Below, piece by piece: positions 23,515-32,664 of a DNA stretch of 40,728 bases. Source of the DNA: Microvirga sp. Mcv34 (lineage in GTDB: Bacteria; Pseudomonadota; Alphaproteobacteria; Rhizobiales; Beijerinckiaceae); contig NZ_JALJRK010000047.1 of the NCBI RefSeq assembly GCF_024519725.1, forward strand, positions 1 to 40,728, in the 5' to 3' direction. The notes under the pieces were generated by a model, which saw nothing but the letters and a program-made list of their open reading frames with translations, was not told where the DNA came from and made no database searches. Each line of letters opens with the position of its first letter. Position 1 is the stretch's first letter. The position numbers and the translations under genes were made by a program.

Positions 23515-23817
23515 ATGATCCGTCGCCCTCTCGCTTCCGCCACCCTCATAGGCGCGATCGCCGCGTTTGGAATCACGCCCACCACCGCGCAGACGTCGTG
23601 CGGCCCGCGCGAACAGCTCGTGAAGCTGCTGGCCGACCAGTACAAGGAGGATCCGGTCGGGATCGGCCTCGCCCAGCCCGGACAGGTGCTCGAAGTCTTC
23701 GCCTCGTCGAAAGGCTCGTGGACCATGGTGATGACCCTGCCGGACGGAAAAGCCTGCCTCATCGCCACCGGCGACAATTGGGAGATGGTCACCAAGATCA
23801 AGGGCAACCCGGCCTGA
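23515..23817 (+). CDS. Small secreted protein with two cysteines, 100 aa
   Basis: A signal peptide covers residues 1-25 (ending TTAQ, cleavage before TSCG). The mature part, SCGPREQLVKLLADQYKEDP then VGIGLAQPGQVLEVFAS, GSWTMVMTLPDGKACLIATGD and NWEM, looks like a compact periplasmic domain with one possible disulfide (Cys29-Cys79). Similar small exported proteins occur across Rhizobiales; their function is unknown to me. Stands alone, with tRNA-Glu downstream on the opposite strand. The start ATG at 23515 has a poor Shine-Dalgarno. Confidence 0.78.
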   Translation: MIRRPLASATLIGAIAAFGITPTTAQTSCGPREQLVKLLADQYKEDPVGIGLAQPGQVLEVFASSKGSWTMVMTLPDGKACLIATGDNWEMVTKIKGNPA

Positions 23818-23905
23818 GCGACGCCCGCCAATATCGGCATAATATCGAACCCGCGAGGTATCGAACCTCTAGGCTGAAAAGAGCTGGATCTAAGGGATTG
23901 GAGAG

Positions 23906-23980
23906 TGGCGCGCCCTAGGGGAGTCGAACCCCTCTTTCCTGCGTGAAAGGCAGATGTCCTAACCGATAGACGAAGGGCGC
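23906..23980 (-). tRNA. tRNA-Glu (anticodon TTC), CCA encoded
   Basis: Acceptor GCGCCCT pairs with AGGGCGC, the anticodon arm shows CTGC around CTTTCAC with anticodon TTC, and the T-arm is AGGGG/CCCCT with loop TTCGACT. G73 and an encoded CCA follow. Confidence 0.97.
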
Positions 23981-24016
23981 GCATTGCTTCGTGGCAGTGC
24001 CTCCGAAGTGGGCGAA

Positions 24017-24045
24017 CCTATAGATGGGTTCGTGACGCATCGCAA
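24017..24045 (-). promoter_or_regulatory. sigma70-type promoter of tRNA-Glu
   Basis: On the minus strand TTGCGA (24040-24045) and TATAGG (24017-24022) are 17 bases apart, starting transcription near 24010, 30 bases before the tRNA. Confidence 0.65.
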
Positions 24046-24059
24046 GCACCTGATTGGAA

Positions 24060-25871
24060 TTATTCCGGCCTCGCCGCGTCCATGATCCGCACCTCGACCT
24101 TCTCGTTGCCGCCCCAACGATCAATGGAGAGCGTCCCGGCCACGTGGAGCGTGTTGCCCATGGCCTGCGACAGCGCGATGCCGAGGGGCTGACCGGCAGC
24201 TCGGAAGGCGATGCCGCCGATGATGCTGCCGTCGCCGCCCCTGAGCTTCACACGCATATGCCCGCCGCTGCCCACCTCGCGCGCTTCGACGAGCCGATGC
24301 TGGGGAAAGACGAAGACAGGTTCCGGCTGGCCCTGGCCGAAGGGCCCGGCCCGTTCCAGCGCCGTGACTACGGCGGGCTGGGCGCCGGCGGCCGTCAGGG
24401 TCGCGTCGATGGCGAAATTGTCCTTCAGGCGCATGGCGCTCACCGGATCGCCGAGCCTGTCGGTCACGAAGCCGAGAAACCGCTCCAGATCGACGGCCTG
24501 AATCGTTACGCCGGCCGCCATCGTATGGCCGCCGCCTTTGATGGCGATGCCCGCATCGACGGCGGCGCGTACCGCGTAGCCCAGATCGACCCCGGGGACG
24601 GAGCGCCCTGAACCGGTGGCCGTACCGTCCGGATTCAGCGTGAAAGCGAAGGCCGGCCGGCGGAACCGCTCCTTGGTGCGGGCGGAGATCAGGCCGACCA
24701 CGCCCGGGTGCCACTCGGCGGATGCCGTCACGAGAACGGGCATGTCGGGCAGGCGCTCCAGCGCCATCATGGCCTGCGCCTCGGCCTCGGCGACCGCCAC
24801 GACCTCGATGGCCTGACGCTCCCGGTTGAGCCGGTCGAGCTCGGCGGCCAAACGCCCGGCCTGCACGGGATCCTCGGTCAGCAGGAGCCGCGAGCCCAAG
24901 GCCGCATCGCCGATGCGGCCGCCCGCGTTGATGCGTGGCCCGACGAGGTAGCCGAGATGCCAGCTTTCCGGCGCTCCGGCGAGGCCCGCCGTATCGAGGA
25001 GCGCCGCCAGCCCGACCCGGCGGCGGCTCTTCATGATCGCCAGCCCTTGGCGCACGAAGGCCCGGTTGAGGCCGATGAGCGGCACCACGTCGGCAACGGT
25101 CGCAAGAGCGACGAGATCGAGGCTCCCCATCAGGTCGGGCTCGGCCCGGCCTTGAAAGAAGCCGCGGGAGCGCAGCGTCCGGTTCAGGGCGACGAGGAAC
25201 AGGAACACCACGCCGGCCGCGCAGAGATGGCCCAGCCCCGAGAGATCATCCTGCCGGTTCGGGTTCACGATGGCGAGCGCGTCGGGCAGTTGCTCAGGCG
25301 CCTGGTGGTGGTCGAGGACGATGGGATCGAGACCGAGACGCTTCGCCTCCGCCAGGGGTTCGAGGCTCGCCGTGCCGCAATCGACCGTCACGAGGATATC
25401 GGCGCCCTGCTGCTTCAGCGCCCGGATGGCATCGACATTCGGGCCGTAGCCTTCCGTGATCCGGTCCGGGATGTGGATGGCATAGTCCAGCCCGCAGGCC
25501 CGCAGGTACTCGGCCAGCAGCGCGGCGCTGCAGGCTCCGTCCACGTCGTAATCGCCGAAGATCGCCACCTTCTCGTTGCGCTGCACGGAATCGGCCAGCC
25601 GGGAGGCGGCGGCCTCCATGTCGGTCAGCACATGCGGATCCGGCATGAGATCCCGCAGGCGCGGGTTCAGGAAACCTTCCGTGTCATGGATGCCCACGCC
25701 GCGCCCGGCCAGGACCCTGGACAGAACGTCCGGGAGGCCATGGGTCTGGGCGATGGCGAGCGCAATGGTCCCCTGGGCGGCATCGCAGCGCTCGATCCAG
25801 GTGCGCCCGAGGGCGGAATGGGTGACGCCGAGAAACGGCTTCGGCAGCAGAAGAGGAGATGATTCGGTCAC
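24060..25871 (-). CDS. recJ: Single-stranded-DNA-specific exonuclease RecJ
   Basis: A 603-residue 5'-3' ssDNA exonuclease of recombination and mismatch repair. The DHH phosphoesterase motifs are present: motif I IFGDYDVDGACSAALL, the VTVDCG segment, motif III IVLDHHQ, then DHHA1 (GLISARTKERFRRPAFAF, GGGHTMAAGVT). The C-terminal OB domain includes GPFGQGQPEPVF and ends VEVRIMDAARPE. The start is a GTG at 25871 with a weak upstream site. It is the last gene of the run aminotransferase-hom-glpX-GNAT-recJ on the minus strand, an order I associate with rhizobia, though here a GNAT is inserted. Confidence 0.95.
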   Translation of the reverse strand: MTESSPLLLPKPFLGVTHSALGRTWIERCDAAQGTIALAIAQTHGLPDVLSRVLAGRGVGIHDTEGFLNPRLRDLMPDPHVLTDMEAAASRLADSVQRNEKVAIFGDYDVDGACSAALLAEYLRACGLDYAIHIPDRITEGYGPNVDAIRALKQQGADILVTVDCGTASLEPLAEAKRLGLDPIVLDHHQAPEQLPDALAIVNPNRQDDLSGLGHLCAAGVVFLFLVALNRTLRSRGFFQGRAEPDLMGSLDLVALATVADVVPLIGLNRAFVRQGLAIMKSRRRVGLAALLDTAGLAGAPESWHLGYLVGPRINAGGRIGDAALGSRLLLTEDPVQAGRLAAELDRLNRERQAIEVVAVAEAEAQAMMALERLPDMPVLVTASAEWHPGVVGLISARTKERFRRPAFAFTLNPDGTATGSGRSVPGVDLGYAVRAAVDAGIAIKGGGHTMAAGVTIQAVDLERFLGFVTDRLGDPVSAMRLKDNFAIDATLTAAGAQPAVVTALERAGPFGQGQPEPVFVFPQHRLVEAREVGSGGHMRVKLRGGDGSIIGGIAFRAAGQPLGIALSQAMGNTLHVAGTLSIDRWGGNEKVEVRIMDAARPE

Positions 25872-25972
25872 AGCGGGAGTTTTATCCGCGAATCGTGGTC
25901 AAAGCATCCTGGCAAAGTACCCCAGCTGCTCTTCGGTGGTCATGGCTGCCCTTCGCCCACCGAACACCGGCG

Positions 25973-26416
25973 TCAGCCCAGCAGGTGGCGGTACTGGATG
26001 AAGCCGCTGCGGGCGGCGACCTTGTCGTAGAGAGCCTGGGCCGTCGTGTTGCTCTCATGGGTCAGCCAGTAAACCCGCGCAGCGCCATGGGCCTTGGCCT
26101 TTTCGTACACGGCCTCGATGAGGGCCCGCGCCACCCCGCGCCCCCGCGCTTCTTCGGCCGTGAACAGATCCTGCAGATAGCAGTAATCGGCCGTGGTCCA
26201 GGTGGAGCGGTGATAGAGGTAGTGGACGATGCCGACGATCCTGCCGTCGAGAACGGCCACCAGGGCATTGATGGGCTCGGCCGGATCGAAGAACCGGCGC
26301 CACGTGGCATCGGTCACCTCGGGCGGCAAGGACGATTGATAGAACGTCAGGTAGGCCTGCCAGAGGGGCTCCCAGGCGGCCCCGTCGCTTTCGGTGATGG
26401 GGCGGATTTCGATCAT
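25973..26416 (-). CDS. GNAT-family N-acetyltransferase
   Basis: A 147-residue GNAT. The acetyl-CoA-binding motif A is YLQDLFTAEEARGRGVARAL (R/QxxGxG/A as RGRGVA), preceded by the beta-strand INALVAVLDGRIVGIVHYLY and followed by the motif B region VYWLTHESNTTAQALYDKV. This subclass often acts on amino acids, polyamines or small amines; the substrate is unknown here. The ATG at 26416 has AGGGAAG six to nine bases upstream. It sits between recJ and glpX on the same strand, separated from glpX by a REP-like hairpin. Confidence 0.92.
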   Translation of the reverse strand: MIEIRPITESDGAAWEPLWQAYLTFYQSSLPPEVTDATWRRFFDPAEPINALVAVLDGRIVGIVHYLYHRSTWTTADYCYLQDLFTAEEARGRGVARALIEAVYEKAKAHGAARVYWLTHESNTTAQALYDKVAARSGFIQYRHLLG

Positions 26417-26472
26417 GTCACTTCCCTGACTTGCCGCATCGTCATGTTTGGCCTTGCTCGGCCCCAAACGTG

Positions 26473-26497
26473 CATGGCCGGGACAGGCCCGGCCATG
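26473..26497. repeat. REP-like hairpin (CATGGCCGGG type)
   Basis: Perfect 10-bp stem CATGGCCGGG (26473-26482) with CCCGGCCATG (26488-26497), loop ACAGG. It lies between glpX and the GNAT gene on the same strand, where it could affect mRNA stability. Confidence 0.8.
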
Positions 26498-26533
26498 ACT
26501 CGATCTGGATTGCTCTCAGAACCTCGGGACGAG

Positions 26534-27532
26534 CTAGTCCAGGTGGAACTTCGACAGCTCCCGGTGCTCGCCGTAGATGCGGCGCACGGTGCCGGTGGCG
26601 GAGCGGTAGACCACCGTTTCGGTGGTGATCACGTCCTTGCCGAAGTGAACCCCGCGGGTGAGCGCGCTGTCGGTCACGCCGGTCGCGGCCACGATCACGT
26701 CGCCACGGGCGAGGTCCGTCATGTCGTATTTCCGGTTCGGATCGGTCACGCCCATCTGGAGCGCACGGGAGCGCTTCTCCTCGGTGTCGAGGATGAGGCG
26801 GGCCTGCATCTGGCCGCCGATGCAGCGCAGGGCGCCAGCCGCCAGAACGCCCTCGGGGGCGGCGCCGATGCCGAGATAGATGTCGATCCCGGTTTCCGCC
26901 GGTTTCGTGGTGAAGATCACGCCGGCGACGTCGCCGTCCGAGATCAGGCGGACGCCGGCGCCGGTCTTGCGGATGGCCGCGATGAGGTCGGCATGGCGGG
27001 GACGGTCGAGCACGAGTGCCGTAAGTTCGTTCACCTTCACGCCCTTCGCCTTGGCGAGGTTGTTCAGGTTCTCCTCAGGCGAGGCGTCGAGATCGACCAC
27101 GCCGGCGGCATAGCCCGGGCCGACGGCGATCTTGTGCATGTAGACGTCGGGAGCCGCCAGCAGAGTGCCGGCCTCGGCCATGGCCATCACGGCGATGGAG
27201 CCCGGCATGTCCTTGGCGCAGAGCGTCGTCCCCTCCAGCGGGTCGACCGCGATATCGACCTTCGGCCCCTGCTTGTTGCCGACCTTCTCGCCGATGAAGA
27301 GCATGGGCGCCTCGTCGCGCTCACCCTCGCCGATCACCACCGTGCCGTCGATGGGGAGCTTGTTCAGCTCACGGCGCATGGCATCCACGGCGGCCTGGTC
27401 GGCTGCCTTTTCGTTGCCGCGGCCGCGCAGCCTGGCGGAGGCCACCGCCGCGCGCTCGGTGACGCGGACGAGCTCCAGGGTCAGGATGCGCTCGATGATT
27501 TGGCCCGGTTGGACGGTAATGCCTTGCGACAT
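26534..27532 (-). CDS. glpX: Class II fructose-1,6-bisphosphatase
   Basis: A 332-residue GlpX enzyme hydrolysing fructose-1,6-bisphosphate in gluconeogenesis and C1 or pentose pathways. Signatures are GTVVIGEGERDEAPMLFIGE, the metal-binding VDPLEGTTLCA, ISDGDVAGVI and GIGAAPEGVLAAGALRCIGG. Length is standard. I chose the ATG at 27532; one 18 bases further upstream (27550) is possible but has no site of its own. It lies 55 bases after homoserine dehydrogenase, on the same strand. It could be co-transcribed with it. Confidence 0.95.
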   Translation of the reverse strand: MSQGITVQPGQIIERILTLELVRVTERAAVASARLRGRGNEKAADQAAVDAMRRELNKLPIDGTVVIGEGERDEAPMLFIGEKVGNKQGPKVDIAVDPLEGTTLCAKDMPGSIAVMAMAEAGTLLAAPDVYMHKIAVGPGYAAGVVDLDASPEENLNNLAKAKGVKVNELTALVLDRPRHADLIAAIRKTGAGVRLISDGDVAGVIFTTKPAETGIDIYLGIGAAPEGVLAAGALRCIGGQMQARLILDTEEKRSRALQMGVTDPNRKYDMTDLARGDVIVAATGVTDSALTRGVHFGKDVITTETVVYRSATGTVRRIYGEHRELSKFHLD

Positions 27533-27587
27533 GGACTTGTCGTCTCCCATTTGTGATCGTCGGGGTCCGGAATGGACCGGTGTTGCG

Positions 27588-28910
27588 TTACTCGCGTTCG
27601 ATGCGAATGACTTGGGGCGGCTCGGCGATAAGACCATCCCTCGTGATTTTTTCCAAGGCCGAGCGGATCGAAGCTTCCGTGGCCGCATAGGTGATCAGCA
27701 CCAGCGAGACCGGCGCGCCGGAGCGCCCGTGCGGGTCCTGGGTCGCGGCAATTTCCGAGCGCTTCTGCAGGATGCTCTCCAGGGAGATGTCCGCCTCGGC
27801 CATGCGGGTCGCGACGCCCGCGGCGACACCCGGACGGTCGTGGACCGTCAGGCGGACGTAATAGCCGCCCTCGTGGCGCTGCATGGGGGCGCGGGCCGCC
27901 TTCTCCAGGCGGTCGGTCCGGGTGCCGAAGAGCGGTTGGACGTTGCCGGTGGCCACATCGGCGATATCGGCCACGACGGCGGAGGCGGTGGCATCGCCCC
28001 CTGCCCCCGGCCCGATGAGGGTCAGTTCGCGCACCGCGTCGGCGTCGATGGTGACCGCATTGGTCACGCCCATGACCTGGGCGATGGAGGAGGTCCGGGG
28101 CACCATGGTCGGGTGCACGCGCTGCTCGATGCCGGTCTTGGTGCGCTCGGCGACGCCAAGCAGCTTGATGCGGAAGCCCAGCTCCTTCGCCATGGCGAGG
28201 TCGAGCGGCGTGATGGAGGAGATGCCCTCCACATAGATCGCGTCCGCGTCGATCTCGGTCCCGAAGGCGAGACTGGTCAGGATCGCGAGCTTATGGGCCG
28301 TATCGTAACCTTCGACGTCGAAGGTCGGGTCGGCCTCCGCATAGCCGAGCCGCTGCGCATCCTTGAGGCATTCGGCGAAGGTGAGGCCTTCGAGCTCCAT
28401 GCGCGACAGGATGTAGTTACAGGTGCCGTTCAGGATGCCGTAGAGGCGCGAGATCCGGTTGGCGGGCAGCGCCTCGCGCAGGGTTTTGATGACCGGGATA
28501 CCGCCCGCGACGGAGGCCTCGAAGGCCAGGGACACGCCCTTCTCCTCCGCCAGCTTCGCCAGTTCGAGGCCATGTTTGGCGAGCAGCGCCTTGTTGGCCG
28601 TGACCACGTGCTTCCCGAGCGAAAGGGCCGTCCGCACCGTCTCGAGAGCTGCGCCGTCCGCACCGCCGACCAGTTCGACCACGCAATCCACATCCGCCGA
28701 ACGCGCCAGCTCGACCGGGCTGTCGAACCACGTGAAGCGGGAGAGGTCGAAGCCGCGATCCTTGGTCTTATCGCGGGCCGAGATGGCCACGATCTCAACC
28801 GGCCGGCCGCCACGCTGGGCGACAGCCTCGTTCTGGCGGTCGAGAATGCGAACGACCGATGCGCCGACGGTGCCGAGGCCGGCAATGCCGACCCGAAGGG
28901 GACGTGTCAC
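27588..28910 (-). CDS. hom: Homoserine dehydrogenase
   Basis: A 440-residue monofunctional enzyme reducing aspartate-4-semialdehyde to homoserine, entry to threonine and methionine. The NAD(P) site is VGIAGLGTVGASVV; VTANKALLA, the GILNGTCNYILSRM substrate segment, and DPTFDVEGYDTAHKLAIL with the catalytic lysine follow. Residues ~350-440 form a C-terminal ACT domain (YYVRLTVHDRPGVAAGVATR), so feedback by threonine is likely. The start is a GTG at 28910 preceded by GAGGAG at nine-base spacing. It follows the aminotransferase gene by 97 bases. Confidence 0.96.
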   Translation of the reverse strand: MTRPLRVGIAGLGTVGASVVRILDRQNEAVAQRGGRPVEIVAISARDKTKDRGFDLSRFTWFDSPVELARSADVDCVVELVGGADGAALETVRTALSLGKHVVTANKALLAKHGLELAKLAEEKGVSLAFEASVAGGIPVIKTLREALPANRISRLYGILNGTCNYILSRMELEGLTFAECLKDAQRLGYAEADPTFDVEGYDTAHKLAILTSLAFGTEIDADAIYVEGISSITPLDLAMAKELGFRIKLLGVAERTKTGIEQRVHPTMVPRTSSIAQVMGVTNAVTIDADAVRELTLIGPGAGGDATASAVVADIADVATGNVQPLFGTRTDRLEKAARAPMQRHEGGYYVRLTVHDRPGVAAGVATRMAEADISLESILQKRSEIAATQDPHGRSGAPVSLVLITYAATEASIRSALEKITRDGLIAEPPQVIRIERE

Positions 28911-29007
28911 GAACAACAGCTCCTCAAATTGTCGGGCTGCTTTTACGACCGCCAAGGTGTCCTGTCCATGCGGAGGCGGCATCCGGTGGATTCCGCCCCT
29001 GCGAAAA

Positions 29008-30228
29008 TCAGCCCCGACGCACCATCGGCACCACGTTGTGGAGCGTCTGGTCCGCGTGATCGAAGAACTTGCGGATGTTGCGCGCCGCCTGGCGGATGCG
29101 CTGCTCGTTTTCCACAAGAGCGATGCGCACATACTCGTCGCCGTGCTCGCCGAAGCCGATTCCCGGCGCCACGGCCACATCGGCCTTCTCCACCAGGAGC
29201 TTGGAGAATTCGAGGCTGCCCATCGACCGGAACTTCTCCGGAATCTGCACCCAGGCGAACATGGAGGCGGTCGGCACGGGAACGTCCCAGCCCGCCTTGG
29301 CGAAGGACTCGACCATCACGTCCCGGCGCCGCCTGTAGGTGGCGCGCATTTCGCGGATGCAGTCGTCCGGCCCGTTCAGGGCGGCAGTCGCCGCCACCTG
29401 GACCGGCGTGAAGGCGCCGTAGTCGAGATAGGACTTCACCCGGGCCAGCGCCGCCAGCAGGCGCTCGTTGCCAACCGCGAAGCCGATGCGCCAGCCGGCC
29501 ATGGAGAAGGTCTTGGACATGGAGGTGAACTCCACCGCCACGTCGATGGCGCCGGGCACCTGCAGGATCGAGGGCGGCGGGTTCGATTCGTCGAAATAGA
29601 CCTCCGAATAGGCGAGGTCCGACAGCAGGATCAGCTCGTGCTTCTTCGCGAAGGCCACGAGGTCCCGGTAGAAGTCGAGGGAGGCCACGTAGGCGGTCGG
29701 GTTCGACGGGTAGCAGACCACGAGCGCGACGGGCTTCGGAATGGAATGGGCCACCGCCCGCTCGGCCGCGACGAAGAACTCAGGGGTAGGCTCGGCCGGA
29801 ACGGAGCGGATGACGCCGCCCGCCATCAGAAAGCCGAAGGCGTGGATCGGGTAGCTCGGGTTCGGCACCAGGATCACGTCGCCAGGCTCCGTGATCGCCT
29901 GGGCCATGTTGGCGAAGCCTTCCTTGGACCCGAGGGTCGCCACCACCTGGGTGTCGGGGTTGAGCTTCACGCCGAAGCGGCGCTCGTAGTAGCCGGCCTG
30001 GGCGCGGCGCAGACCGCCGATGCCCTTGGAGGCGGAATAGCGGTCCGTGCGCGGTTTGCCAACCGTCTCGACGAGCTTGTCGATGACGTGCTGGGGTGCC
30101 TGGAGGTCCGGATTGCCCATCCCGAGGTCGATGATGTCGGCACCGTTGGCCCGGGCGGCTGCCTTGATCCGGTTGACCTGCTCGAAGACGTAAGGCGGAA
30201 GGCGCTTAATCCGGTAAAAGTCAGGCAT
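29008..30228 (-). CDS. Class I/II aminotransferase, AlaC/AatC-like
   Basis: A 406-residue fold-type I PLP aminotransferase. It begins FYRIKRLPPYVFEQVNRIKA, has DIIDLGMGNPDL, the Asn of NPSYPIHAF, CYPSNPT, LSDLAYSEVYF and the PLP lysine in FTSMSKTFSMAGWRIGF. This pattern matches AlaC and the LL-diaminopimelate-type group, which transaminates alanine or aspartate. In rhizobia a related gene precedes hom, so a link to the aspartate family is possible. The ATG at 30228 has GAGGA upstream. The substrate is inferred, not shown. Confidence 0.92.
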   Translation of the reverse strand: MPDFYRIKRLPPYVFEQVNRIKAAARANGADIIDLGMGNPDLQAPQHVIDKLVETVGKPRTDRYSASKGIGGLRRAQAGYYERRFGVKLNPDTQVVATLGSKEGFANMAQAITEPGDVILVPNPSYPIHAFGFLMAGGVIRSVPAEPTPEFFVAAERAVAHSIPKPVALVVCYPSNPTAYVASLDFYRDLVAFAKKHELILLSDLAYSEVYFDESNPPPSILQVPGAIDVAVEFTSMSKTFSMAGWRIGFAVGNERLLAALARVKSYLDYGAFTPVQVAATAALNGPDDCIREMRATYRRRRDVMVESFAKAGWDVPVPTASMFAWVQIPEKFRSMGSLEFSKLLVEKADVAVAPGIGFGEHGDEYVRIALVENEQRIRQAARNIRKFFDHADQTLHNVVPMVRRG

Positions 30229-30271
30229 GGGTCTCGTCCTCGGGCGGAATCACGGGATTCCGGTATAGGTT

Positions 30272-30673
30272 CTAAGGCTTTCTCTTGGAATTCGTCTTCT
30301 GGCGCGTCTGCTGCGACCCGTTGGCCGGAAGCTTGACCGGCTCCGGGGGCGGCGTCTTGCCGAGTTCCGCGGCCGCGGCGCCGGCGGCTTCGTTCCGGCT
30401 CCGCAGGGCATCGAGCTCCGCCTCGGCGGCCTTGACCTCATCGGCCGTGCGTGCCGGCGTCGGCCGGCCTTGGACCGCCGCGCCGATCGGCATGTATTCC
30501 AGGTTGGTCGGCCTGGACTGAACTACGAAATCCTGGCTCGCCGCCGTCTGCGGGCCTGCCCCAACGGCCGCTGCCACGTCCCGAACGGGATTGAAGCTGC
30601 CGTTGCAGCCGGCAACGAGCATCGTCACGGCGGCAGCCGAAGCACAGCGGATCGAAAAGGACTTCATACGCAT
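30272..30673 (-). CDS. Small putative outer-membrane lipoprotein
   Basis: A 133-residue protein with a lipoprotein signal, ending in the lipobox LVAGC (lipidated Cys about residue 23). The mature part is Pro/Ala-rich and helix-forming (DEVKAAEAELDALRSRNEA), with a basic tail (QQTRQKTNSKRKP). No enzymatic motif. It may tether the outer membrane to peptidoglycan or another partner, but this is only a guess from the charge. I chose the ATG at 30673 with AGGT eight bases upstream. It follows in the same direction as the aminotransferase gene. Confidence 0.8.
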   Translation of the reverse strand: MRMKSFSIRCASAAAVTMLVAGCNGSFNPVRDVAAAVGAGPQTAASQDFVVQSRPTNLEYMPIGAAVQGRPTPARTADEVKAAEAELDALRSRNEAAGAAAAELGKTPPPEPVKLPANGSQQTRQKTNSKRKP

Positions 30674-30784
30674 TGTGATACCTAAGATCTGCAACATGAC
30701 TCTGGCATACCCGACGGGTCGAACGTTAAGATGTCGGAAATGCGGCTTGCGAGCAATGCTGCTGCGATAGAGGGAGATCGCCTT

Positions 30785-32590
30785 ATGGACAAGCCATACG
30801 GTGAGGAGAAGACTCAAAGCCCCGTGCCGGACTTCGAGGAACTCTCCCGTAACATGGCGCGCTTCGTCGAGGGAGCCGGCAAGGCCGCGGCCGCCTACCT
30901 CAAGCCCGTCCAGGAAGGCCAAGCCTCACCCGAACTCTCAAGTGACGCATCGGAAGCCATAAAATCCCTCGGGCGGGTAGCCGAGGTCTGGATGAGCGAT
31001 CCGCAGAAGAGCTTCGAGGCCCAGTCCCGCCTCGGCACGCAATTCCTGTCGCTCTGGGCCTCGACCCTGAAACGTGCGCAGGGCGAAGCTGCCGACCCCG
31101 TGGCCGAGCCGGAGCCGAGGGACAACCGGTTCAAGGACCCGGAATGGTCCGAGAACCCGATTTTCGACTTCCTGAAACAGGCCTATCTCATCTCCTCCCG
31201 CTGGGCGGAGGATCTCGTCGAGAATGCTGAGGGACTCGATGAACGCACGCGGCATAAGGCGCAGTTCTATCTCAAGCAGCTATCCAGCGCTCTCTCGCCG
31301 TCGAACTTCCTCCTGACCAATCCGGAGCTGATCCGCGAAACCCTCAAGGAGAACGGGGCCAATCTCGTGCGCGGCATGAGCATGCTGGCGGAGGACATCG
31401 AGGCCGGGCGTGGCGAGTTGAAGATCCGGCAATCGGACACGAGCCGGTTCAAGGTCGGCGAGAATATCGCCACCACGCCGGGCAAGGTCATCTTCCGCAA
31501 CGACCTGATCGAGCTGATCCAATACGCCCCTGCCACGGAAAAGGTCCTCAAGCGGCCGCTGCTGATCGTGCCGCCCTGGATCAACAAGTTCTACATCCTC
31601 GACCTCAATCCGGAGAAAAGCTTCATCCGCTGGGCGGTCTCGCAGGGGCTCACCGTCTTCTGCATTTCCTGGGTCAATCCGGCCGAGCAGCATGCGGAGA
31701 AGGGTTTCGAGCATTACATGGTCGACGGCATCTTCGCCGCGCTCGACGCCATCGAGCAGGCGACGGGCGAGAAGAAGGTGACGGGCATCGGCTATTGCGT
31801 CGGCGGCACCCTGCTGGCGACCACCCTCGCCTACATGGCGGCCAAGCGCGACAAGCGGATCGACAGCGCGACCTTCTTCACCGCGCAGGTGGATTTCACC
31901 CATGCGGGCGATCTGAAGATCTTCGCCGGCGAGGAAGAGGTGCGCAGCCTCGAAGCCACCATGAAGAAGCGCGGCTATCTCGAAGGCTCGCGCATGGCCA
32001 ACGCGTTCAACATGCTGCGGCCCAACGACCTGATCTGGCCCTACGTGGTCAACGTCTACATGAAGGGCCAGTCGCCCTTCCCGTTCGACCTGCTCTACTG
32101 GAACGCCGATTCCACCCGCATGCCCGCGGCGAACCACGCCTTCTACCTCCGCAACTGCTATCTCGAGAACAAGCTCGCCAAGGGCGAGATGGAACTGGCC
32201 GGCGTGAAACTGGACCTGAAGAAGGTGAAGGTGCCGGTCTTCAACCTCGCCACGAAGGAAGACCACATCGCCCCGGCCCGCTCCGTGTTCGTCGGCTCGA
32301 AGATGTTCGGCGGACCGGTGAGCTACGTGCTTGCCGGCTCCGGCCACATCGCCGGCGTCGTCAATTCCCCCAGCAAGCCGAAATACCAGTTCTGGACCGG
32401 TGGTCCCGTCGACGGCGAACTGGAAGACTGGATGAAGCAGGCGACCGAGACCTCGGGCTCCTGGTGGCCCTACTGGTTCGACTGGATCAAGGCCCAGGCC
32501 CCCAGGATGGTCGCCGCACGGGAGCCGGGCGGCGGCAAGCTGGAGCCGCTCTGCGATGCACCGGGCACCTACGTTCTGGAAAAATCCTGA
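30785..32590 (+). CDS. phaC: Class I poly(3-hydroxyalkanoate) synthase
   Basis: A 601-residue polymerase of (R)-3-hydroxyacyl-CoA. The N-terminal domain includes [20 protein letters not shown], the hallmark of class I synthases. The alpha/beta-hydrolase core has GYCVGG with Cys338, Asp493 ([10 protein letters not shown]) and His521 (GSGHIAGV), an intact triad. It ends [12 protein letters not shown] like other class I enzymes. A strong GAGGGAGA precedes the ATG at 30785. It is probably the main synthase of the genome, because it is closer to the classic sequence than the one at 12140. A two-way terminator follows. Confidence 0.96.
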   Translation: MDKPYGEEKTQSPVPDFEELSRNMARFVEGAGKAAAAYLKPVQEGQASPELSSDASEAIKSLGRVAEVWMSDPQKSFEAQSRLGTQFLSLWASTLKRAQGEAADPVAEPEPRDNRFKDPEWSENPIFDFLKQAYLISSRWAEDLVENAEGLDERTRHKAQFYLKQLSSALSPSNFLLTNPELIRETLKENGANLVRGMSMLAEDIEAGRGELKIRQSDTSRFKVGENIATTPGKVIFRNDLIELIQYAPATEKVLKRPLLIVPPWINKFYILDLNPEKSFIRWAVSQGLTVFCISWVNPAEQHAEKGFEHYMVDGIFAALDAIEQATGEKKVTGIGYCVGGTLLATTLAYMAAKRDKRIDSATFFTAQVDFTHAGDLKIFAGEEEVRSLEATMKKRGYLEGSRMANAFNMLRPNDLIWPYVVNVYMKGQSPFPFDLLYWNADSTRMPAANHAFYLRNCYLENKLAKGEMELAGVKLDLKKVKVPVFNLATKEDHIAPARSVFVGSKMFGGPVSYVLAGSGHIAGVVNSPSKPKYQFWTGGPVDGELEDWMKQATETSGSWWPYWFDWIKAQAPRMVAAREPGGGKLEPLCDAPGTYVLEKS

Positions 32591-32613
32591 ACCCTTCGGG
32601 CTTTACCGCGCAA

Positions 32614-32643
32614 TAAAAAAGGCCGGCGCATGAGCCGGCCTTT
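32614..32643. terminator. Bidirectional intrinsic terminator between phaC and fadL-like genes
   Basis: AAAAAA run, then GGCCGGC/GCCGGCC (32621-32627 with 32634-32640, loop GCATGA), then TTT. It fits both convergent genes. Confidence 0.88.
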
Positions 32644-32664
32644 CTGCTGTCGGGTCGTGGTCGC

